Part shown: one piece after another, positions 24,108 through 32,342 of the stretch
How positions within the stretch are numbered: the first letter of the stretch is position 1
How the letters are laid out: every line of letters starts with the position of its first letter
NCBI GenBank assembly: GCA_001689495.1
Contig: LUJS01000050.1
Span: forward strand, 124,001-188,000
Direction of reading: 5' to 3'
DNA: 64,000 bases
From: Bacteroidales bacterium M8
GTDB taxonomy: Bacteria > Bacteroidota > Bacteroidia > Bacteroidales > Muribaculaceae
Translations under genes and position numbers: made by a program
The notes under the pieces: model-generated
Told to the model about the DNA's origin: nothing
The model's database searches: none
Seen by the model: only the letters and a program-made list of their open reading frames with translations

Positions 24108-24565
24108 AACCTATAATCAAAATGATGGCTTTTCCTCACTCGGACAAGCTGTTCACCAACCCAGATGCGGAAGCAGAGGAAGCGAGCCGCATACACCACG
24201 AAGAGTTCATTTCCGATAGTCGTATGGCAAGTGGCTGGTACTTCCACGGACATCTCGAAGCTGACCTTGGTTACGACCTTGGTGTAATTATAAACAAGGA
24301 AGAATTACCGGTTCAAGGCCTGAGGGTTCATTACAGCGACGGAAAATCGAAAATTCTACAGTATATTCCTGAAGGTATTTATCAAGTTCAAGTGCATGGT
24401 GTGGAAACTCCTTGCATTGGGTATTTCTGGCCGTTTGTAAACGAAAGTAAACGTGTCCCAGAACTCAATAGAGTAGAAATGCGTGGTCTTGTTTGCTACA
24501 TCAACGATGGTGATGCAAACGCCTACGCTCGTCGTCAATATAATCAAAAATCAACTTGCTTATGA
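24104..24565 (+). CDS. Hypothetical protein
   Basis: This 153-aa protein starts within the previous stop (ATGA). It is acidic with a beta-rich centre (KSKILQYIPEGIYQVQVHGV). No family recognised. Confidence 0.6.
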   Translation: MKPIIKMMAFPHSDKLFTNPDAEAEEASRIHHEEFISDSRMASGWYFHGHLEADLGYDLGVIINKEELPVQGLRVHYSDGKSKILQYIPEGIYQVQVHGVETPCIGYFWPFVNESKRVPELNRVEMRGLVCYINDGDANAYARRQYNQKSTCL

Positions 24566-24930
24566 AAAACGCAAATGAATTTTTCTCTTCTCTTCCTGCA
24601 TGGGGAATTGAAGAAGTGACCGGTTATAAGCCTTGTACTACATTCTGGCAGGACTTCAGCATTGCCGATGTGTTTGTCTTGAATGGTCAGGAACCCGACG
24701 CTGTTCTCGACACCCACCGACGTTCATGGCCTACGGTGAAAGAATTTGGCCTCGGTATCAAAGGTCTTACAGAATACATAATGGTGTTGAATTGGAAAAT
24801 TCACCAGCATTATCCGGAACACGACGAACTTGCCCGCCAGTATGACGCTCTCTGGAAAAAAACAGATGCGTGGGCAATGGAAAATCTGAAAGGTGACGAT
24901 CTGACGTATTATCTCGACACAACGGACTGA
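24562..24930 (+). CDS. Hypothetical protein
   Basis: This 122-aa protein begins MKNANEFFSSLPAWGIEEVT. Trp-rich and helical (YIMVLNWKIHQHYPEHDELA). It overlaps the upstream gene by 4 nt and is one base from the next, so it is part of the same operon. Confidence 0.6.
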   Translation: MKNANEFFSSLPAWGIEEVTGYKPCTTFWQDFSIADVFVLNGQEPDAVLDTHRRSWPTVKEFGLGIKGLTEYIMVLNWKIHQHYPEHDELARQYDALWKKTDAWAMENLKGDDLTYYLDTTD

Positions 24931-24931
24931 T

Positions 24932-25126
24932 ATGATACATTACTACTGCGCCCCGGCCACAGCTGAAGTGGTTGAATATTTACGATTCGGTAGCCGCGAG
25001 TTTTATACTCACAAGGAAGGACCGGATAGACATCTGACAGTACGGTTTCTCGCTACAGAGGAATATGTGAAGAAGATGCGAGAACGTCCATTTCTCAAAA
25101 ATGTAGAAATTACAAGAAAAGCCTGA
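24932..25126 (+). CDS. Hypothetical small protein
   Basis: This 64-aa basic protein (MIHYYCAPATAEVVEYLRFG) is followed one base after its stop by the next start. Unknown function. Confidence 0.5.
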   Translation: MIHYYCAPATAEVVEYLRFGSREFYTHKEGPDRHLTVRFLATEEYVKKMRERPFLKNVEITRKA

Positions 25127-25127
25127 T

Positions 25128-25298
25128 ATGGATTACGATACTCATTTCAAAGAATGCGGATGGCAATGCGAACTTGTCAGACCGTGGCGTGGCTATCACC
25201 GAGGAACAATTATCGGTAAGTCAGGCAATCGTTTCGTTGTAGAATTCAGCAGTGGAGCAACCGAAGTGTTCGATGCTGATGAAATATACTTCGATTAG
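25128..25298 (+). CDS. Small protein, beta-rich
   Basis: This 56-aa ORF (MDYDTHFKECGWQCELVRPW) has an SH3/KOW-like alternation (GTIIGKSGNRFVVEFSSGAT). It has clean spacing to the upstream stop. Confidence 0.5.
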   Translation: MDYDTHFKECGWQCELVRPWRGYHRGTIIGKSGNRFVVEFSSGATEVFDADEIYFD

Positions 25299-25336
25299 AA
25301 AGAAAAGTTAAAAGCGACATTAAGGATAGTTAAAGG

Positions 25337-25368
25337 AGCGCGAGTGGCCAACTTAGGACACCCGCGCT
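25337..25368 (+). terminator. Terminator hairpin
   Basis: AGCGCG / CGCGCT with inner GTG/CAC pairs is followed by TCTCTATTCTT. It closes the 23.3-25.3 kb operon. Confidence 0.65.
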
Positions 25369-25407
25369 TCTCTATTCTTAGCCGTAAACCAACCAACAAA
25401 ACCGCTA

Positions 25408-25704
25408 ATGGAAACAACCTACACTGTCATAGACGTGTCGGAGCGCGGAACAGTTGCGGCAATGAAATGGATTGCCGAGAATAACTGCCCCGACCTTGAA
25501 CACGCAATCTTTAGCTGTTCCGGAAGGCCCTATCTCATTGTCTCTTCTCAGGTAGAGCAAGACATCTGGGCAATACTTGAACAGCATCCAGTATCAACGT
25601 GGCATGACATCAACGGAATGAAGCGTATCGCTCGCTCCCAGAACGATAATCCGTGCTGGTATTTCTGCATTAACGACCATTTCTATTTCGCTACAATCTG
25701 GTAA
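25408..25704 (+). CDS. Hypothetical protein
   Basis: This 98-aa alpha/beta protein (METTYTVIDVSERGTVAAMK, YLIVSSQVEQDIWAILEQHP) has a Trp/Cys-rich C-terminus. No family recognised. Confidence 0.55.
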   Translation: METTYTVIDVSERGTVAAMKWIAENNCPDLEHAIFSCSGRPYLIVSSQVEQDIWAILEQHPVSTWHDINGMKRIARSQNDNPCWYFCINDHFYFATIW

Positions 25705-25728
25705 ACAAAACAATAAACCCAATATATT

Positions 25729-27387
25729 ATGTTATTTTATCCCTTTGAAGGTTACGAAGGTTTCAAGGAAATCTTTGAACTTCGGGAACATGGCAATGGT
25801 GTTAAGTCAAGAAGAAACCAAATTCTTCTGGCTTACTACAAATCTCCCAAGCTCCTGAAATGGGTTCGTGAACATAACGACCCCGAACTCGCTAAAATCA
25901 AAACAATGGCACAGTTGAAAACTGTTTGCCTCAATCGTTTAACCGGCCATCGTTTCAATCCCGATGGTGGTATTCTTCGTTTGAAAGACCGCTACTGGAG
26001 AAGTCATCTTTATAAGACGGACTGTATGAACGGCAAAACTGAAGACGGAGATGTGAAATCAATCCGCTATGTTCGTCTTGACTCTGGCAAGGTGTATAAA
26101 ATGAAGGCTGGCAAGATGTATCGTCAGCTTATCCTTGAAACTGAATTCGGACAGATGCTCCCTATTCAGGTGGTAACGTGGTTGTGTGAGGAATTGTCGC
26201 TTGAATGGAGCGGCTACAACACGACTTCTGAATATACGCTGCATGTCGATGATGATTTTCAGGCAATATATAATCGCAATCGTTGTAAAGGCGATTTCGG
26301 AAGTTGCATGTCAAATAAAGGTCATTGGCCGTTTTACGCTGAAAGTGTGACATGTAAGGCTGCATATCTAACCGACCCCGACGATTATATCGTAGCTCGT
26401 GCAATCGTCTTTATGGAAGTTACTGATGATGACACTGGCGATACATTCCGACTTTGCGAGCGTCAATACTCCAGCGAGGGTGACGACATGTTGAAACAAA
26501 TACTTGTCAACAAACTCATCGAAGGTGGTTATATCGACGGTTACAAACGTGTAGGCGCAGACTGTCATAACTCCCGTGGATTTGTTGACAACAACGGCAA
26601 TGACCTCAGCGAGTGCTGCTTCTCTATCGAATGTAATCTCGATTATGACGATACGCTGAGTTATCAAGACAGCTTCAAGTGGTATAACATGGATGAGAAT
26701 CGTGCATACAACTACGAAGCCGACTCTGATTATAGGCTTGACTCCACGGAAGATTCTCTCGATGGAGATCGGAACTACGATGAATACCACGACCGCTATA
26801 CCCGCAATGACACCGTTGAAGTCTACTTTGATGGGCGATGGATGTCTTGTGATGAAGATGATCTTGATGACTTCATCTGCATAGATGATCACTACTATCA
26901 CGAAGACATGGTTAGTTATTGCGATGAATGTGAAGAAGCATATATCGCTGAAGACAATAACTACTATTCAGAGATCACTGATGGCGATTACTGCTGCGAA
27001 AGTTGTCGTGAGAGAGCAGAACGTGAATACTGCGAAGATAATCCTGACGAGTACGTCTGGTTTGAAGGTGAAGCAGTTCCTCGTGATGAAGTTATCTTCT
27101 GTGCTCACTGTGGCGAAATGCGTAGAGCAAACGATTACAGTGTGTGCTATTCAGACATTACTGAAGAATACTACTGTGATGATGACTGCCGAGAAGCGGC
27201 AGAGCGCAACTACATCAAAAATAACCCCGATTGTGGTTATGCCATCTGTTCTGAATGTGACGATGTGGAAGAAATCGAAGACATGATTCAGAACATCGAC
27301 GGTTCATATACTTGCAAGGAGTGTATGGAAGCGGCCGAGAAATACTCATTCCTTGTAACAAACGCACCTCAAAATGAAACTGTTTAA
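25729..27387 (+). CDS. Large protein with C-terminal zinc-finger repeats
   Basis: In this 552-aa protein the N-terminal ~330 residues are of unknown fold and include an Asp/Tyr-rich segment (about 320-370). The C-terminal ~170 residues hold three or more repeats of the form CDECEEAY...CCESCRERAE, CAHCGEMR...CDDDCREAAE and CSECDDVE...CKECMEAAE, each a treble-clef/LIM-like pair of CxxC units. Such modules usually bind protein or nucleic acid. The final 14 nt overlap the peptidase gene. Confidence 0.7.
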   Translation: MLFYPFEGYEGFKEIFELREHGNGVKSRRNQILLAYYKSPKLLKWVREHNDPELAKIKTMAQLKTVCLNRLTGHRFNPDGGILRLKDRYWRSHLYKTDCMNGKTEDGDVKSIRYVRLDSGKVYKMKAGKMYRQLILETEFGQMLPIQVVTWLCEELSLEWSGYNTTSEYTLHVDDDFQAIYNRNRCKGDFGSCMSNKGHWPFYAESVTCKAAYLTDPDDYIVARAIVFMEVTDDDTGDTFRLCERQYSSEGDDMLKQILVNKLIEGGYIDGYKRVGADCHNSRGFVDNNGNDLSECCFSIECNLDYDDTLSYQDSFKWYNMDENRAYNYEADSDYRLDSTEDSLDGDRNYDEYHDRYTRNDTVEVYFDGRWMSCDEDDLDDFICIDDHYYHEDMVSYCDECEEAYIAEDNNYYSEITDGDYCCESCRERAEREYCEDNPDEYVWFEGEAVPRDEVIFCAHCGEMRRANDYSVCYSDITEEYYCDDDCREAAERNYIKNNPDCGYAICSECDDVEEIEDMIQNIDGSYTCKECMEAAEKYSFLVTNAPQNETV

Positions 27388-28459
27388 GAAACTTGCAGCG
27401 GTATATTCCGGCTCACATGCGGAAGCACCAATGCGCCAATATATCAAACGTTGGGTACGCAGCAGCGTCCCCAATGTGAAAATCGAGGAAGATGCTGTGG
27501 GTAATCTGTATCTTACGAAAGGTCAGGCCGAAACATATCCTTGCCTCGCAGCTCACATGGATCAGGTTCAGCAGCCTTATCCGAAAGATTATAAGGTAGT
27601 GGAAACTGCCGACATCGTGTTCGGTTATTCTCCATCACAGCGTAGGCAATGCGGTTTGGGTGCTGATGACAAGTGTGGTATCTGGATTGCTCTTAAAATG
27701 TTGAAGCAGCATGAAATTCTCAAAGTCGCATTTTTCATTGCGGAAGAAGTGGGCTGCAAAGGCTCATCTCAAGCGAATATGGAATTCTTCTCAGATGTTC
27801 GCTTCGTGGTGCAGGCCGACCGTCGTGGGGCACATGACCTCATTACAGACATAGGTTTCTGTGACATCTGCTCTGAAGATTTCGTTATCGCAACTGAGGC
27901 GGAACTCTTTGGATATAAAGAAGAAACTGGAATGATGACAGACGTGGAAGCCCTGAAAGAAAATGGACTCGGAGTGTCTTGTATCAACCTCAGTTGTGGT
28001 TACTGCGACCCCCATACTGAACGTGAGTATGTAGTGAAGCGGGATATGATAAACGCTCTCAATTTCGTCAATCATATCATTGAGAAGTGCGTGGATGTTT
28101 ATCCTCACGAATTCTCACAATACGACCGTTACGCAGATTACTACTCGTACTATGGTCGTGGTAAATGGCGAAAAAAAAACGGCGAAGAGCTCGAAGAGGC
28201 TAAACTGGAAGAATTCTATGAACAGTATGAAACCGCTCGCGAATATATCTCATTTGAGATTGAAGAGAATCCCAACATTACGGCGCAAGAATTCATTGCC
28301 TCATACGGCCAAACGCTGAATCTGCTTCGTGTAGAAGACATCGAAGACATCATAGCTGAACTCCAAGACGAGTCGTTGTATGACGACGGCTATGATTGGA
28401 AAAATCAACTTTCATCACACTCAACTCAAACCACAAAGAATAATGGACAAATTAAATAA
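27374..28459 (+). CDS. M20/M28-type metallopeptidase
   Basis: This 361-aa protein shows the di-zinc peptidase layout: AAHMDQV (first metal His and Asp, about 56-62), GLGADDKCG (bridging Asp, about 95-103), IAEEVGCKGS (catalytic Glu-Glu) and VVQADRRG. This resembles peptidase T/M20 and M42 aminopeptidases that trim peptides. The last ~90 residues form an added charged helical tail. A metallopeptidase of this class is unusual for a phage; its substrate is unknown. Confidence 0.75.
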   Translation: MKLFKKLAAVYSGSHAEAPMRQYIKRWVRSSVPNVKIEEDAVGNLYLTKGQAETYPCLAAHMDQVQQPYPKDYKVVETADIVFGYSPSQRRQCGLGADDKCGIWIALKMLKQHEILKVAFFIAEEVGCKGSSQANMEFFSDVRFVVQADRRGAHDLITDIGFCDICSEDFVIATEAELFGYKEETGMMTDVEALKENGLGVSCINLSCGYCDPHTEREYVVKRDMINALNFVNHIIEKCVDVYPHEFSQYDRYADYYSYYGRGKWRKKNGEELEEAKLEEFYEQYETAREYISFEIEENPNITAQEFIASYGQTLNLLRVEDIEDIIAELQDESLYDDGYDWKNQLSSHSTQTTKNNGQIK

Positions 28460-29126
28460 TCTTCTCTCAACATCAGAGCGCATCCGATTGATGTTTTTCC
28501 GTGAATTCGGAGACAAGGCACAGGATGCTATGGACTTCGTTGCCAACAAGAAAGGGGCGTTTGCCTCTTTCAAAACTAAGGAAACTATCACAGTGTTGCC
28601 TGACAACGCTGAAGATGGTGTGTACTTTTGTCTGAATGATGGCACAGCAGTCAAGTATGACGGTCAGGAAACAATGGACAATGTGGCTCACATTGGACTT
28701 GTTCTTGGGCACATCAAGTTCGGAGTTACACTTCGTGATAAGGGCATTTTCAAGTTGTATCGCGACTATGAAAGATGTCCGAGCTCCGCAGACTATTACA
28801 CCGATCAAAATGGTAAAAGTTGCCATGAAGAATATGACTTCATCGCTGCCACTGAGCGACTGAAACGTATCGGTACCAACATTCCCTTGGCAGATGGCGA
28901 ATACATGCCTCTTGTCCGCCAGTTCGATGTAATGGGAATATTCAAGACCGCTCTTCAGAAAGCACTTCGTGCTGCTGGTGGAGAACCTCTTGAGAACAAT
29001 GCGTGGTATTGGACAATATCTGAGTACAGTCGCTACTACGCATGGCTCGTCTACTTCTCGGATGGCAACACGAACGCCAGCAGCAAGTACGTCAGTGGCA
29101 GGGTTCGAGCAGTTGTCGCATTTTGA
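28443..29126 (+). CDS. C-type-lectin-like protein with DGR-target-like C-terminus
   Basis: This 227-aa protein (ATG 28443) ends with AWYWTISEYSRYYAWLVYFS then GNTNASSKYVSGRVRAVVAF. This is the pattern of the variable C-terminus of diversity-generating-retroelement target proteins (C-type lectin/FGE fold: W.S.SEY....AW.V.F..G.....K.....VR.V.AF). Variable positions are rich in Y, S and N codons of the AAY-derived type. A GC hairpin follows 9 nt after the stop, as at many DGR targets. I could not find a template repeat in the window. Confidence 0.7.
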   Translation: MDKLNNLLSTSERIRLMFFREFGDKAQDAMDFVANKKGAFASFKTKETITVLPDNAEDGVYFCLNDGTAVKYDGQETMDNVAHIGLVLGHIKFGVTLRDKGIFKLYRDYERCPSSADYYTDQNGKSCHEEYDFIAATERLKRIGTNIPLADGEYMPLVRQFDVMGIFKTALQKALRAAGGEPLENNAWYWTISEYSRYYAWLVYFSDGNTNASSKYVSGRVRAVVAF

Positions 29127-29135
29127 AATCGGTAC

Positions 29136-29159
29136 GCCCGGCTCCTTCCAGAGCCGGGC
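29136..29159 (+). terminator. GC-rich hairpin after the DGR-like gene
   Basis: A perfect 9-bp stem GCCCGGCTC / GAGCCGGGC with a 6-nt loop and no T run. It could be a terminator or a cruciform of the kind required downstream of DGR variable repeats. Confidence 0.6.
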
Positions 29160-29176
29160 TATAACAACTAATAGAT

Positions 29177-29455
29177 ATGATAGAAGAATTTTACAATCAA
29201 GAATTCGTATGCGGACAATCAAGTATAACCCGTGGTGAACTTGAAAGTCTTCCGTGTCCATTCAACACCTTTAGTACCAATGATATGACTATGCAGAAAA
29301 TCATTGACTGTACCGAAGAATCTACTCGTCATGATCTTAGACTTTCAAAAGATGAAAGAATCAACTTTGAAGATGACAAGCATAATGAATGCTGGTGGCG
29401 AAATCTTGAACACTTCTGCAATTATTTCAAAATTCCATACTACGAAGATGACTAA
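29177..29455 (+). CDS. Hypothetical acidic protein
   Basis: 92 aa, acidic C-terminus (NYFKIPYYEDD). No family recognised. Confidence 0.55.
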   Translation: MIEEFYNQEFVCGQSSITRGELESLPCPFNTFSTNDMTMQKIIDCTEESTRHDLRLSKDERINFEDDKHNECWWRNLEHFCNYFKIPYYEDD

Positions 29456-29463
29456 TATATGAT

Positions 29464-29829
29464 ATGTCACACAACATACAGAAAACAATAACGATTGACG
29501 GTCCAGTCGTAGACTTGGCTTTCATATATCGTTGGGCGCAAAACATAGTAGATTGTTTGGTGTCTATTGAAGGTCATGCCACAATTCATCACGACCTTAG
29601 TGCTCTGGTCAACTTGCTTGGAGGCGATGCCACTCAATTAGTAGATATTCACGGCTGGAGTGATATTGATGAAGTTGACTTCGATGGCAATCAACTCTAC
29701 ATAGTTGTTGTCACGCCTTATGGCAACCTCCGTGATATGATGACGTGGCTCCGCAAGAGATTTTCCATGTGTGATTTCAAATGTTGGATTGACGTAAATG
29801 GCGAAACAATAGAAAACGAAACAGATTGA
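29464..29829 (+). CDS. Hypothetical protein
   Basis: This 121-aa alpha/beta protein (HNIQKTITIDGPVVDLAFIY, FDGNQLYIVVVTPYGNLRDM) is one base from the next gene. Unknown function. Confidence 0.55.
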   Translation: MSHNIQKTITIDGPVVDLAFIYRWAQNIVDCLVSIEGHATIHHDLSALVNLLGGDATQLVDIHGWSDIDEVDFDGNQLYIVVVTPYGNLRDMMTWLRKRFSMCDFKCWIDVNGETIENETD

Positions 29830-29830
29830 C

Positions 29831-30073
29831 ATGAACCTTATAGTTACCAATCGAGTCAAGGAGGAATTGACCGTAGGAGCCGTGAAAGGGATGGATGTTG
29901 CTGGCAGCATCTTACGAGTCTTTTTCTGCAATGAACAAGACTCTTTTTCCGCCTTTCAACGAATCAGAAATTTTGGCTTACGTTGCTGTCATGCAGGAAT
30001 CAATGCTCCTGATGGTCCGATGGTAATGGTAAGCCATATTCATCAAACAGACTTTAATATCAAATTACAATGA
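29831..30073 (+). CDS. Hypothetical small protein
   Basis: This 80-aa protein begins MNLIVTNRVKEELTVGAVKG. It overlaps the next start by 4 nt. Unknown function. Confidence 0.5.
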   Translation: MNLIVTNRVKEELTVGAVKGMDVAGSILRVFFCNEQDSFSAFQRIRNFGLRCCHAGINAPDGPMVMVSHIHQTDFNIKLQ

Positions 30074-30414
30074 GTGAAAGCACATATAGTTTTATTCTTG
30101 GCAATATTGAGCATACAGAAACATTCCTTCAAGAACCAGATGTGAATGCTGCAATTGTTCACAATCTGTTGTTTTTCGCAGCCGATCTTACACAAGATGA
30201 AGCCATACGAATGGAAGTAGCATGGGAATATTCTGACAGCCAATTGGATTATGCAACTGATTATATGGCAGAAAGGGACCAAAAATTACCCTGTGAACTT
30301 CTTTTCTTGAAGCAACGAGATTACGACATATTCATTGCTCAATGCAAAAATAATCACTATGCAGATGTTCGAGTAGCAACGCCTGAAGATTTGCAAAAAT
30401 TTGAGATTAATTAA
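30070..30414 (+). CDS. Hypothetical protein
   Basis: This 114-aa acidic protein (MSESTYSFILGNIEHTETFL) has an ATGA overlap with the previous gene. Unknown function. Confidence 0.55.
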   Translation: MSESTYSFILGNIEHTETFLQEPDVNAAIVHNLLFFAADLTQDEAIRMEVAWEYSDSQLDYATDYMAERDQKLPCELLFLKQRDYDIFIAQCKNNHYADVRVATPEDLQKFEIN

Positions 30415-30415
30415 T

Positions 30416-30559
30416 ATGGCAAGACAGAATAAATACCAGTATTTACGAATTCTACAAGGGCTTTTTGAAGGCGAGTGGGCAGACATAATTGCCTGCGACA
30501 AGCACGCCTCTTCACAAGAAAAAAGGCGTTTGTTGAAGACGTTAGAAGCTATCGAATAA
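30416..30559 (+). CDS. Small basic protein
   Basis: This 47-aa ORF (MARQNKYQYLRILQGLFEGE) starts one base after the previous stop and touches a following 34-aa ORF (30560-30664). Compact, Lys/Arg-rich C-terminus. Confidence 0.45.
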   Translation: MARQNKYQYLRILQGLFEGEWADIIACDKHASSQEKRRLLKTLEAIE

Positions 30560-30627
30560 ATGATCCCCGACCATATCGGATTATCTCCCGAAGAATATCT
30601 ATCAACGAACAATTTCACGCATAAATT

Positions 30628-31131
30628 ATGGCAACTCAAATATATCAAACCAACTACAGGGTAGCTGTTGAATGGCTCAATAATGACATGGTGCTTTGTA
30701 ACAAGCTGCCTGAAATAGACCCATCATTATGGGCCAACATGCTGCCTGTAATAGACATCACAGCCTCCTCAGAAGCACCTGACGAATGTCCAGAATGTGG
30801 GGCAATGAAAATTCGTCCCTATATTGACGATGATGGAGATGAGACTGAAGAGTGGGAATGTGAAAACTGTGGTCACATCTGGAATCCCGATGAAGAGAAT
30901 GATAATGACGACATTTATGAACCTGAAATCTTCCAGTGGTTCATCACCGACTGTTCAGAATCTGAGGTCAAATATCTTCGCGAGACATTCGGCCTTCAAT
31001 TTACATACAGCGACTTGCTTGACCGGTATATCCTTTGTGTAACGCATTGGGGCACTGGTTGGGACTATGTAGGCTGGACAACAACTAATCCTTATGCAGA
31101 ACGTAAACTTGGAGAACCAAAATGCAAATAG
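30628..31131 (+). CDS. Zinc-ribbon protein
   Basis: In this 167-aa protein CPECGAMK (about 53) and CENCGHIW (about 77) form a zinc ribbon inside a highly acidic segment. Flanking domains are unknown. The next frame starts inside its 3' end. Confidence 0.6.
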   Translation: MATQIYQTNYRVAVEWLNNDMVLCNKLPEIDPSLWANMLPVIDITASSEAPDECPECGAMKIRPYIDDDGDETEEWECENCGHIWNPDEENDNDDIYEPEIFQWFITDCSESEVKYLRETFGLQFTYSDLLDRYILCVTHWGTGWDYVGWTTTNPYAERKLGEPKCK

Positions 31132-31359
31132 CCGTACTTGATTTCAACACCAACACAGTCGATGTCATTTCTGTGGACGACGAATGGCTTGAAAACGACC
31201 TCAGAGACGAATTGCCCGAATGACGAATGGGCAAAAGTTGACAAAGACGAGAAACTTACTCTCTTTCTCTTTGACTACTGTGGCTACTCCGATGGAAACA
31301 TCGAATATATGTGTGACTACGAAAAGGTTCAATATTTAACCCCGAAAGATTTTAACTAA
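31122..31359 (+). pseudogene. Small gene interrupted by a frame change
   Basis: The frame at 31122 (MQIAVLDFNTNTVDVISVDD) stops at 31221-31223. The continuation in the +1 frame (NDEWAKVDKDEKLTLFLFDY then CGYSDGNIEYMCDYEKVQYL) runs to 31359 without its own plausible start. Together they resemble a small conserved Bacteroides mobile-element protein (LDFNT.TVD..DVPDE...E..L....GY....I..M). It is either broken by a 1-nt indel near 31215 or read through by +1 frameshifting. Confidence 0.55.
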
Positions 31360-31724
31360 TGAAGCATACAGACTTCTATTATCTCCTTGAGGCAATTAAA
31401 GAGCACGAGGAAAATGAACTTATCGCTGCCGTAATCGCTCATGGCGGTGAAATTAAATTTAGCTCTGAGGACGCTCCTGTGATATTGGCAGCAGCCAAAC
31501 ACGCTGAGTGTGCGTCAGACTACAAAGTAGAGAAAGTTACAGTTGAACGTGTGGACGGCTACGACTGGCTCACAGTATTTGGTGTAGAAAACGAGTATGG
31601 TTATGACACTGAAATCATATATGCAGAGCCGGGCCACCTAAGCTATATCACCGGTCGCATCCCGGAAACTGCGGCAGTAAGCGATGTATCTATTCCAATC
31701 AACTTTGGCGAATTTGTTAAATAA
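31359..31724 (+). CDS. Hypothetical protein
   Basis: This 121-aa acidic protein (MKHTDFYYLLEAIKEHEENE) has a beta-rich C-terminal half. Its start overlaps the preceding stop. Unknown function. Confidence 0.55.
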   Translation: MKHTDFYYLLEAIKEHEENELIAAVIAHGGEIKFSSEDAPVILAAAKHAECASDYKVEKVTVERVDGYDWLTVFGVENEYGYDTEIIYAEPGHLSYITGRIPETAAVSDVSIPINFGEFVK

Positions 31725-31796
31725 CGAATGTTAAAGTCAAGTTTATGGACAACGTAGGACACCAACACCAACTATTCTTCACAAATACAAACAACA

Positions 31797-32141
31797 ATGC
31801 CATATCGCAGTGATAACATTCCTATCGCCGGAACAAAACATGACAAGCGAGTTAAATTGACTCAAGATGAACGAAATGCAATTATCATTCTCGTTCAGAA
31901 AGGTTACAGTCAACGCAAACTTGCAGCAATGTTCAGAGTCTCAAGAAGGCTCGTTCAGCATATCATAAATCCTCAGCCTCGTCCGCCTGCTCCTAAGAGA
32001 TCAGCTGAATACTGGGCTGAGGCAAAGAGGAAATATCGGAAACGTAAACAGGAATTATTAAAAACAGGAAAAATCCATGCCCCGAAAAAGAAAACGAGTC
32101 CGAAAACCTATCCTCGAAAATCCCGCAGAGATAAAGATTGA
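31797..32141 (+). CDS. HTH protein upstream of the reverse transcriptase
   Basis: In this 114-aa protein residues 20-55 hold a Hin/Mos-type helix-turn-helix (LTQDERNAIIILVQKGYSQR then KLAAMFRVSRRLVQHIIN). The C-terminal half is extremely basic (AKRKYRKRKQELLKTGKIHA). It could bind DNA or RNA. It overlaps the next gene by 65 nt in another frame and sits two genes before the RT, so it may belong to that system. Confidence 0.65.
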   Translation: MPYRSDNIPIAGTKHDKRVKLTQDERNAIIILVQKGYSQRKLAAMFRVSRRLVQHIINPQPRPPAPKRSAEYWAEAKRKYRKRKQELLKTGKIHAPKKKTSPKTYPRKSRRDKD

Positions 32142-32325
32142 GGACTTTATATCTTCTCTTCTAACATTGAGTGGACTAAGAAAAAATAGAGACTTCAAAA
32201 TAGCCAACTATCAGTTATTCATCTACAAACATCCAATTAGAGGTAAACTGATAAGCATTTTGAAGGAACTCTACCCACAATATAATTTCTACTGGGAAAC
32301 TGCAAGGCTTCTCAGATGGTTTTAA
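32077..32325 (+). CDS. Small basic protein between HTH and RT genes
   Basis: This 82-aa protein has a basic N-terminus (MPRKRKRVRKPILENPAEIK) and a helical body (LLTLSGLRKNRDFKIANYQL, KELYPQYNFYWETARLLRWF). It overlaps the upstream gene by 65 nt and ends 17 nt before the RT start at 32343. A possible partner of the RT or of its RNAs; no family recognised. Confidence 0.55.
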   Translation: MPRKRKRVRKPILENPAEIKIEDFISSLLTLSGLRKNRDFKIANYQLFIYKHPIRGKLISILKELYPQYNFYWETARLLRWF

Positions 32326-32342
32326 CCCCCGCAAACAGTAAA

